Below are positions 55,001 to 64,000 of a stretch of 64,000 nucleotides of DNA, piece by piece. Numbering within the stretch: the first letter of the stretch is position 1; the number at the start of each line of letters is the position of its first letter. The stretch covers positions 310,001 to 374,000 of the forward strand of contig NW_027488703.1 in the NCBI RefSeq assembly GCF_050948215.1, given 5' to 3'. This stretch comes from Halictus rubicundus. Its lineage: Eukaryota > Arthropoda > Insecta > Hymenoptera > Halictidae. The notes under the pieces were generated by a model, which made no database searches, had not been told where the DNA came from, and saw only the letters and a program-made list of their open reading frames with translations. A program made the position numbers and the translations under genes.

Positions 55001-57788
55001 GGATAGATTATAGGATAGAGGAAAGGATAGGATTGAGGATGGGATAGGATAGAGGATAGGATAGAATAGAGTATAGGATAGGATAGAGGATAGGACAGGA
55101 TAGAGGAGAGGATAGGATAGAGGATAGGATAGAGGATTGGATAGGATAGAGGACAGGATAGGATAGAGGATAGGATAGAGGATTGGATAGGATAGAGGAT
55201 AGGATTCGATAGAGGATAGGATAGGATAGAGGATAGGATTGGATAGAGGATAGGATAGGATAGCGGATAGGATAGGATAGAGGATAGGATAGAGGATAGG
55301 ATAGGATAGAGGATAGGATAGAGGATTGGATAGGGTAGAGGATAGGATAAGATAAAGGATAGGATAGGATAGAGTATAGGATCGGATTGAGGAAAGGATA
55401 GGAATGAGGATGGGATAGGATAGAGGATAGGATAGAATAGAGTATAGGATAGGATAGAGGATAGGATAGGATAGAGGATAGGATAGGATAGAGGATAGGA
55501 TTGGATTGAGGATAGGATAGGATAGAGGATAGTATAGGATAGAGGATCGGATAGGATAGAGGATAGGATAGGATAGAGGATTGGATAGGATAGAGGATAG
55601 GATAGGATAGAGGATAGGATAGGATAGAGGATAGGATAGAGGATAGGATACGATAAGATGATAGGATAGGATAGAGGACAAGATAGGATAGAGGATAGGA
55701 TAGGATAGAGGATAGGATAGGATAGAGGATAGGATAGGATAGAGGAGAGGATAGGATAGAGGATAGGATAGGATTGAGGATAGGATAGGATTGCGGATAG
55801 GATAGGATAGAGGAAAGGACAGGATAGAGGATACTATAGGATAGATTATAGGATAGGGTTGAGGATAGGATACGATAAGAGGATAGGATAGGATAGAGGA
55901 TAGGATACGATAGAGGATAGGATAGGATAGAGGACAAGATAGGATAGAGGATAGGATAGGATAGAGGATAGGATAGGATAGAGGATAGGATAGGATAGAG
56001 GAGAGGATAGGATAGAGGATAGGATAGGATTGAGGATAGGATAGGATTGCGGATAGGATAGGATTGCGGATAGGATACGATAGAGGAAAGGATAGGATAG
56101 AGGATACTATAGGATAGATGATAGAATAGGATAGAGGATACGATAGGATTGAGGATAGGATAGGATAGAGGAAAGGATAGGATAGAGGATACTATAGGAT
56201 AGATTATAGGATAGGGTTGAGGATAGGATAGGATTGAGGATAGGATAGGATTGAGGATAGGATAGGATTGAGGATAAGATTGGATAGAGGATAGGATAGG
56301 GGATTGGATTGGATAGAGGATAGGATAGGATAGAGGATAGGATAGGATAGAGTATAGGATTGGATTGAGGATAGGAAAGGATAGAGGATAGAATAGGATA
56401 GAGGATAGGGTAACATAGTGGATAGAATAGTATAGAGGATAGGATAGGATAGAGGATAGGATAGGATAGAGGATAGGATAGGATTGAGGATAGGATAGGA
56501 ATGAAGATAGGATAGGATTGAGGATAGGATTGGGTAGAGGATAGGATAGGGGATTGGATTGGATAGAGGATAGGATAGGATAGAGGATAGGATAGGATAG
56601 AGTATAGGATTGGATTGAGGATAGGATAGAGGATTGGATAGGATAGAGGATAGGACAGGAATGAGGATAGGATAGGATTGGGGATAGGATTGGATAGAGG
56701 ATAGAATAGGATAGTGGATAGGATACGATAGAAGATTCGATATTGTAGACGAAAGGATAGGATAGAGAATAGGATAGGATAGAGGATAGGATAGAGGATA
56801 GGATACGATAAGATGATAGGATAGGATAGAGTACAAGATAGGATAGAGGATAGGATAGGATAGAGGATAGGATAGGATAGAGGATAGGATAGGATAGAGG
56901 AGAGGATAGGATAGAGGATAGGATAGGATTGAGGATAGGATAGGATTGCGGATAGGATAGGATAGAGGAAAGGACAGAATAGAGGATACTATAGGATAGA
57001 TTATAGGATAGGGTTGAGGATAGGATACGATAAGAGGATAGGATAGGATAGAGGATAGGATACGATAGAGGATAGGATAGGATAGAGGACAAGATAGGAT
57101 AGAGGATAGGATAGGATAGAGGATAGGATAGGATAGAGGATAGGATAGGATACAGGAGAGGATAGGATAGAGGATAGGATAGGATTGAGGATAGGATAGG
57201 ATTGCGGATAGGATAGGATAGAGGAAAGGATAGGATAGAGGATACTATAGGATAGATTATAGGATAGGGTTGAGGATAGGATACGAATGAGGATAGTATA
57301 GGATTGAGGATAGGATTGGATAGAGGATAGGATAAGATAGAGGATAGGATAGGATTGAGGATACTATAGGATAGATTCTAGGATAGGATTGAGGATAGGA
57401 TAGGAATGAAGATAGGATTTGATAGAGGATAGGATAGGATAGAGGATAAGATAGGATAGAGGATAGGATACGATAGAGGATAGGATACGATATAGCATAC
57501 GATAGAGGATAGGATACGATATAGCATACGATAGAGGATAGGATAGGATAGAGGATAGGATAGGGGGTTGGATAGGATAGAGGATAGGATATGATAGAGG
57601 ATAGGATGGGATTGAGGATAGGATAGGATAGGATAGAGAATACTATAGAGGATAGGATAGGATAGGATAGGATATAGGGTGGGATATGATAGAGGATAGG
57701 ATAGGATTGAGGCTAGGATAGGATAGTTGATAGGATATGATAGAGCATACGATAGAGGATAGGATAGGATAGGATGGAGGATAGGATA
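52088..57788 (+). repeat. Higher-order unit D, copy III (5701 bp, full length)
   Basis: Carries CATGGT boxes at 52088, 52764, 53605 and 54515, a perfect 14-monomer tract (53685-53922), a 131-bp duplication of the AAGTAAG module near 54.85 and 54.98 kb, and the full distal part to 57.79 kb. This appears to be the most complete version of D in the window. Confidence 0.88.
53685..53922 (+). repeat. Perfect 17-mer tract, 14 monomers (D copy III)
   Basis: 238 bp, 14 x 17, same flanks as in the other D copies. Confidence 0.95.
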
Positions 57789-59384
57789 CATGGTACTATG
57801 GGGTAGAGGATAATATAGGATAGAGGATAGGATAGGGGATTGGATAGGATAGAGAATAGAATAGGATAGAGGATAGGATAGCATAGAGGATAGGATAGGA
57901 TAGAGGATAGGATTGGATAGAGGATAGGATAGGATAGCGGATAGGATAGGATAGAGACAGGATAGGATAGAGGATAGGATATGATAGAGGATAGGATTGG
58001 ATAGAGGATAGGATAGGATAGCGGATAGGATAGGATAGAGGACAGGATAGGATAGAGGATAGGATAGGATAGAGGATAGGATAGAGGATTGGATAGGGTA
58101 GAGGATAGGCTAAGATAAAGGATAGGATAGGATAGAGGATAGGATCGGATTGAGGATAGGATAGGATAGAGGATAGAATAGGATAGAGGATTGGATAGGA
58201 TAGAGGATAGAATACGATAGAGGATAGGGTAGGATAAGGATAGGATTGGATTGAGTATAGGAGAGGATAGAGGATTGGATAGGATAGAGAATACTACAGA
58301 GGATGGGATAGGATAGGATAGAGGATAGGATAAGTAAGAGGATAGGATAGATTATAGGATAGAGGAAAGGATAGGATTGAGGATGGGATAGGATAGTTGA
58401 TAGGATAGGATAGAGCATACGAAAGAGGATAGGATAGGGTAGGATGGAGAATAGGATAGGATACATGGTATTATGGGGTAGAGGATAGGAGAGGATAGAG
58501 GATAGGATAGGGGATTGGATAGGATAGAGGATAGGATAGAGGATTGGATAGGATAGAGGATAGGATACGATAGAGGATAGGATAGGATAGAGGATAGGAT
58601 TGGATTGAGGATAGGAGAGGATAGAGGATAGGATAGGAGATTGGATACGATAGAGGATAGGATACGATATAGCATACGATAGAGGATAGGATACGATATA
58701 GCATACGACAGAGGATAGGATAGGATAGAGGATAGGATAGGATAGAGTATAGGATAGGATAGAGGATAGGATAGGATAGAGGATAGGATAGAGGATAGGA
58801 TGGAGGATTGGATAGGATAGAGGATAGGATACGATAGAGGATAGGATAGGATAGAGGATAGGATTTGATTGAGGATAGGAGAGGATAGAGGATAGGATAG
58901 GAGATTGGATACGATAGAGGATAGGATACGATATAGCATACGATAGAGGATAGGATACGATATAGCATACGATAGAGGATAGGATAGGATAGAGGATAGG
59001 ATAGGATAGAGGATAGGATAGGGGGTTGGATAGGATAGAGGATAGGATATGATAGAGGATAGGATAGGATTGAGGATAGGATAGGATAGTTGATAGGATA
59101 GGATAGAGGGTAGGATAGAGGATTGGATAGGATAGAGGATTGGATATGGTAGAGGATAGGATAAGATAGAGGATAGGATAGGATAGAGGATAGGATTGGA
59201 TTGAGGATAGGATAGGATAGAGAATAGAATAGGATAGAGGATAAGATAGGATAGAGGATAGGATAGGATAGAGGATAGGATAGGATAGAGAATAAGATAG
59301 GATACATGGTATAATAGGGTAGAGGATCGGATAGGATAGAGGATTGGATAGGGGATTGGATAGGGTACAGCATATGATAGGATA

Positions 59385-59622
59385 GAGGATAGGATAGGAT
59401 AGAGGATAGGATAGGATAGAGGATAGGATAGGATAGAGGATAGGATAGGATAGAGGATAGGATAGGATAGAGGATAGGATAGGATAGAGGATAGGATAGG
59501 ATAGAGGATAGGATAGGATAGAGGATAGGATAGGATAGAGGATAGGATAGGATAGAGGATAGGATAGGATAGAGGATAGGATAGGATAGAGGATAGGATA
59601 GGATAGAGGATAGGATAGGATT
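59385..59622 (+). repeat. Perfect 17-mer tract, 14 monomers (D copy IV, first)
   Basis: 238 bp, 14 x 17. It lies in the first arm of the 2230-bp duplication. Confidence 0.95.
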
Positions 59623-61614
59623 GAGGATAGGATAGGATTGAGGATAGGATAGAGGATTGGATGGGATAGAAGATAGGATACGATAGAGGATAGGACATGA
59701 TAGAGGATAGGATAGGATATGAGATTGGATAGGAAATGAGATTGGATAGGATAGAGGATAGGATAGGATAGAGGATAGGATAGGATACAGGATAGGATAG
59801 GATAGAGGATAGGATAGGATAGAGGATAAGATAGGATAGTGGATAGGATTGGATTGAGGATAGGAGAGGATAGAGGATAGGATAGGAGATTGGATACGAT
59901 AGAGGATAGGATACGATATAGCATACGATCGAGGATAGGATACGATATAGCATACGATAGAGGATAGGATAGGATAGAGGATAGGATAGGGGGTTGGATA
60001 GGATAGAGGATAGGATATGATAGAGGATAGGATAGGATTGAGGATAGGATAGGATAGGATAGAGAATACTATAGAGGATAGGATAGGATAGCATAGGATA
60101 TAGGGTGGGATATGATAGAGGATAGGATAGGATTGAGGATAGGATAGGATAGTTGATAGGATATGATAGAGCATACGATAGAGGATAGGATAGGATAGGA
60201 TGGAGGATAGGATACATGGTATTATGGGGTAGAGGATAATATAGGATAGAGGATAGGATAGGGGATTGGATAGGATAGAGAATAGAATAGGATAGAGGAT
60301 AGGATAGCATAGAGGATAGTATAGGATAGAGGATAGGATAGGATTGAGGATACGATAGAGGATTAGGATATGATAGAGGATAGGATAATATATGAGATTG
60401 GATAGGATAGAGGATAGGATAGGATAGAGGATAGGATAGGATAGAGGATAGGATAGGATAGAGGATAGGATTGGATTGAGGATAGGATAGGATAGAGGAT
60501 AGTATAGGATAGAGGATCGGATAGGATAGAGGATAGGATAGGATAGAGGATAGGATAAGTAAGAGGATAGGATAGGATAGATTATAGGATAGAGGAAAGG
60601 ATAGGATTGAGGATGGGATAGGATAGTTGATAGGATAGGATAGAGCATACGAAAGAGGATAGGATAGGGTAGGATGGAGAATAGGATAGGATACATGGTA
60701 TTATGGGGTAGAGGATAGGAGAGGATAGAGGATAGGATAGGGGATTGGATAGGATAGAGGATAGGATAGAGGATTGGATAGGATAGAGGATAGGATACGA
60801 TAGAGGATAGGATAGGATAGAGGATAGGATTGGATTGAGGATAGGAGAGGATAGAGGATAGGATAGGAGATTGGATACGATAGAGGATAGGATACGATAT
60901 AGCATACGATAGAGGATAGGATACGATATAGCATACGACAGAGGATAGGATAGGATAGAGGATAGGATAGGATAGAGTATAGGATAGGATAGAGGATAGG
61001 ATAGGATAGAGGATAGGATAGAGGATAGGATGGAGGATTGGATAGGATAGAGGATAGGATACGATAGAGGATAGGATAGGATAGAGGATAGGATTTGATT
61101 GAGGATAGGAGAGGATAGAGGATAGGATAGGAGATTGGATACGATAGAGGATAGGATACGATATAGCATACGATAGAGGATAGGATACGATATAGCATAC
61201 GATAGAGGATAGGATAGGATAGAGGATAGGATAGGATAGAGGATAGGATAGGGGGTTGGATAGGATAGAGGATAGGATATGATAGAGGATAGGATAGGAT
61301 TGAGGATAGGATAGGATAGTTGATAGGATAGGATAGAGGGTAGGATAGAGGATTGGATAGGATAGAGGATTGGATATGGTAGAGGATAGGATAAGATAGA
61401 GGATAGGATAGGATAGAGGATAGGATTGGATTGAGGATAGGATAGGATAGAGAATAGAATAGGATAGAGGATAAGATAGGATAGAGGATAGGATAGGATA
61501 GAGGATAGGATAGGATAGAGAATAAGATAGGATACATGGTATAATAGGGTAGAGGATCGGATAGGATAGAGGATTGGATAGGGGATTGGATAGGGTACAG
61601 CATATGATAGGATA

Positions 61615-61818
61615 GAGGATAGGATAGGATAGAGGATAGGATAGGATAGAGGATAGGATAGGATAGAGGATAGGATAGGATAGAGGATAGGATAGGATAG
61701 AGGATAGGATAGGATAGAGGATAGGATAGGATAGAGGATAGGATAGGATAGAGGATAGGATAGGATAGAGGATAGGATAGGATAGAGGATAGGATAGGAT
61801 AGAGGATAGGATAGGATT
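61615..61818 (+). repeat. Perfect 17-mer tract, 12 monomers (D copy IV, second)
   Basis: 204 bp, 12 x 17. It lies in the second arm of the 2230-bp duplication and accounts for the whole 34-bp length difference between the arms. Confidence 0.95.
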
Positions 61819-64000
61819 GAGGATAGGATAGGATTGAGGATAGGATAGAGGATTGGATGGGATAGAAGATAGGATACGATAGAGGATAGGACATGATAGA
61901 GGATAGGATAGGATATGAGATTGGATAGGAAATGAGATTGGATAGGATAGAGGATAGGATAGGATAGAGGATAGGATAGGATACAGGATAGGATAGGATA
62001 GAGGATAGGATAGGATAGAGGATAAGATAGGATAGTGGATAGGATTGGATTGAGGATAGGAGAGGATAGAGGATAGGATAGGAGATTGGATACGATAGAG
62101 GATAGGATACGATATAGCATACGATCGAGGATAGGATACGATATAGCATACGATAGAGGATAGGATAGGATAGAGGATAGGATAGGGGGTTGGATAGGAT
62201 AGAGGATAGGATATGATAGAGGATAGGATAGGATTGAGGATAGGATAGGATAGGATAGAGAATACTATAGAGGATAGGATAGGATAGCATAGGATATAGG
62301 GTGGGATATGATAGAGGATAGGATAGGATTGAGGATAGGATAGGATAGTTGATAGGATATGATAGAGCATACGATAGAGGATAGGATAGGATAGGATGGA
62401 GGATAGGATACATGGTATTATGGGGTAGAGGATAATATAGGATAGAGGATAGGATAGGGGATTGGATAGGATAGAGAATAGAATAGGATAGAGGATAGGA
62501 TAGCATAGAGGATAGTATAGGATAGAGGATAGGATAGGATTGAGGATACGATAGAGGATTAGGATATGATAGAGGATAGGATAATATATGAGATTGGATA
62601 GGATAGAGGATAGGATAGGATAGAGGATAGGATAGGATAGAGGATAGGATAGGATAGAGGATAGGATTGGATTGAGGATAGGATAGGATAGAGGATAGTA
62701 TAGGATAGAGGATCGGATAGGATAGAGGATAGGATAGGATAGAGGATAGGATAAGTAAGAGGATAGGATAGGATAGATTATAGGATAGAGGAAAGGATAG
62801 GATTGAGGATGGGATAGGATAGAGGATAAGATAGAATAGAGTATAGGATAGGATAGAGGATAGGACAGGATAGAGGAGAGGATAGGATAGAGGATAGGAT
62901 AGAGGATTGGATAGGATAGAGGACAGGATAGGATAGAGGATAGGATAGAGGATTGGATAGGATAGAGGATAGGATTCGATAGAGGATAGGATAGGATAGA
63001 GGATAGGATTGGATAGAGGATAGGATAGGATAGCGGATAGGATAGGATAGAGGATAGGATAGAGGATAGGATAGGATAGAGGATAGGATAGAGGATTGGA
63101 TAGGGTAGAGGATAGGATAAGATAAAGGATAGGATAGGATAGAGTATAGGATCGGATTGAGGAAAGGATAGGAATGAGGATGGGATAGGATAGAGGATAG
63201 GATAGAATAGAGTATAGGATAGGATAGAGGATAGGATAGGATAGAGGATAGGATAGGATAGAGGATAGGATAGGATAGAGGATAGGATTGGATTGAGGAT
63301 AGGATAGGATAGAGGATAGTATAGGATAGAGGATCGGATAGGATAGAGGATAGGATAGGATAGAGGATTGGATAGGATAGAGGATAGGATAGGATAGAGG
63401 ATAGGATAGGATAGAGGATAGGATAGAGGATAGGATACGATAAGATGATAGGATAGGATAGAGGACAAGATAGGATAGAGGATAGGATAGGATAGAGGAT
63501 AGGATAGGATAGAGGATAGGATAGGATAGAGGAGAGGATAGGATAGAGGATAGGATAGGATTGAGGATAGGATAGGATTGCGGATAGGATAGGATAGAGG
63601 AAAGGACAGGATAGAGGATACTATAGGATAGATTATAGGATAGGGTTGAGGATAGGATACGATAAGAGGATAGGATAGGATAGAGGATAGGATACGATAG
63701 AGGATAGGATAGGATAGAGGACAAGATAGGATAGAGGATAGGATAGGATAGAGGATAGGATAGGATAGAGGATAGGATAGGATAGAGGAGAGGATAGGAT
63801 AGAGGATAGGATAGGATTGAGGATAGGATAGGATTGCGGATAGGATAGGATTGCGGATAGGATACGATAGAGGAAAGGATAGGATAGAGGATACTATAGG
63901 ATAGATGATAGAATAGGATAGAGGATACGATAGGATTGAGGATAAGATAGGATAGAGGAAAGGATAGGATAGAGGATACTATAGGATAGATTATAGGATA

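Larger units (their letters stand above)
42406..57803 (+). repeat. CATGGT box, subtype ACTATGGGG (unit D start)
   Basis: CATGGTACTATGGGG starts at 42406, 47981, 52088 and 57789, once in each D copy, and marks the D register used here (spacings 5575, 4107 and 5701). Confidence 0.88.
43826..61549 (+). repeat. CATGGT box, subtype ATAATAGGG (unit D)
   Basis: CATGGTATAATAGGG starts at 43826, 49498, 53605, 59305 and 61535. It is preceded by GAATAAGATAGG and followed by TAGAGGATCGG, and lies about 80 bp before the perfect 17-mer tract in every D copy. Confidence 0.88.
7789..62425 (+). repeat. CATGGT box, subtype ATTATGGGG
   Basis: CATGGTATTATGGGG starts at 7789, 13500, 14816, 17233, 25286, 27144, 30577, 32435, 32726, 33841, 35699, 36774, 38573, 39595 (with GCGG), 41234, 43082, 44702, 48657, 50408, 52764, 54515, 58464, 60215, 60694 and 62411. 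It is the commonest subtype and occurs in families A, B, E and D. The upstream context is often GGATGGAGAATAGG. Confidence 0.85.
58381..62840 (+). repeat. 2230-bp tandem duplication inside unit D copy IV
   Basis: GAGGATGGGATAGG followed by TTGATAGG near 58381 recurs 2230 bp later near 60611. CATGGT boxes at 58464, 59305 and 60215 recur at 60694, 61535 and 62411. The last spacing is 2196 because the second copy has two fewer 17-bp monomers in its perfect tract. The junction near 60.55-60.63 kb is chimeric: its left side (AAGTAAGAGGATAGGATAGG) matches the distal module and its right side (TTGATAGG) the proximal one. Confidence 0.87.
1..64000 (+). repeat. 17-bp satellite DNA array filling the whole window
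   Basis: Consensus monomer GAGGATAGGATAGGATA repeats head-to-tail from the first base to the last. It is a GA spacer plus (GGATA)n with n usually 3; n = 1, 2 and 4 give 7-, 12- and 22-bp variants. The consensus has 7 G, 7 A, 3 T and no C (41% G+C, all G on one strand). C appears only in variant words such as ACGATA, GCATAC, GACAGG and GCGGATA. I saw no segment in which the C-rich strand becomes the + strand, so there is no inversion. Neither end leaves the array, so the true array is longer than 64 kb. By general knowledge such arrays are eukaryotic heterochromatin; the genomic location is inference. I do not recognise the family. Confidence 0.97.
57789..64000 (+). repeat. Higher-order unit D, copy IV (cut by window end, internally duplicated)
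   Basis: Follows copy III at an offset of 5701, then 5700 after a single-base deletion near 58236, as far as about 60.6 kb. It then repeats its own 58.38-60.6 kb section (2230-bp offset) before resuming the distal part. From about 63.4 kb it matches copy III at an offset of 7787 up to the window end. It has only one AAGTAAG module at the position where copy III has two. Confidence 0.87.

Noticed and set aside
15..62425. CATGGT box as a transcription start or promoter element
   Set aside because: No coding or RNA gene follows, and the A/T-rich core is only about 5 bases. The sequence alone gives no support for transcription.
58471..63468. 1665-codon minus-strand open frame, and about 70 similar frames (for example 48545-52183, 52652-55681, 60701-63724) as protein-coding genes
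   Set aside because: The frames follow from the stop-free 17-bp monomer. Overlapping frames in all three phases give the same peptide, starts occur wherever CAT appears, there is no unique domain, and ends coincide with TTA/CTA/TCA variants in the repeat.
1..64000. Telomeric repeat array
   Set aside because: G-rich strand polarity resembles telomeres, and some yeasts have long telomere units, but monomers are heterogeneous, higher-order units of several kb are present, and no known telomere repeat matches GAGGATAGGATAGGATA.
1..64000. Bkm-type (GATA)n sex-chromosome satellite
   Set aside because: GATA occurs in every pentamer, but the repeat is GGATA with a GA spacer in a 17-bp period, not a GATA/GACA tetranucleotide array.
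1..64000. Inverted repeats or a strand-switch point
   Set aside because: Every line remains G-rich on the + strand; no CCTATCC-type block occurs.

Overview
The whole 64 kb window is one uninterrupted, head-to-tail satellite DNA array. I see no protein-coding gene, RNA gene, transposable element, CRISPR array or unique flanking sequence. The basic monomer is 17 bp on the + strand, GAGGATAGGATAGGATA: a GA spacer plus three GGATA pentamers. Variants carry one, two or four pentamers (7, 12 or 22 bp), and scattered substitutions give forms such as GGATT, GGATAC, GCGGATA and GAATA. The + strand is almost free of C and the G-rich strand never switches. An array of this size and layering points to eukaryotic constitutive heterochromatin (pericentromeric, subtelomeric or sex-chromosome). 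I do not recognise the family and cannot name the species.

Layout, from shared diagnostic variants and their spacings. (1) 1-5710: diverse block C. (2) 5711-14696: three tandem copies of a ~3 kb unit A, with an inner 1316-bp period. (3) 14697-19530: two copies of a 2417-bp unit. (4) About 19180-22110: two copies of a ~1.45-1.5 kb unit, then a short return to block-1 sequence. (5) 22451-24640: two copies of a 1096-bp unit resembling 4.67-5.7 kb. (6) 24.5-36 kb: mosaic in which family B (three copies) alternates with pieces of family A. (7) 36140-41621: two copies of a 2821/2661-bp unit E. (8) About 42061-64000: higher-order repeat D in four copies (5575, 4107 and 5701 bp, and a fourth cut by the window end), with a 2230-bp tandem duplication inside the fourth. 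D copies are nearly identical over kilobases. The left end is more mixed. This fits repeated local amplification by unequal exchange.

The many long minus-strand open frames (up to 1665 codons) follow arithmetically from the monomer. Its C-rich strand has no stop codon, and 17 is not a multiple of 3, so all three frames read the same 17-residue peptide ILSSILSYPLSYPILYP in rotation. The + strand has TAG in all three frames within every monomer. No CDS is therefore annotated. The most interesting signals are conserved non-canonical words embedded in the array (the CATGGT box, the paired GATATAGCATACG box and the GGGCATTAAAT box), 12-versus-14-monomer length steps in perfect 17-mer tracts, and readable recombination junctions.
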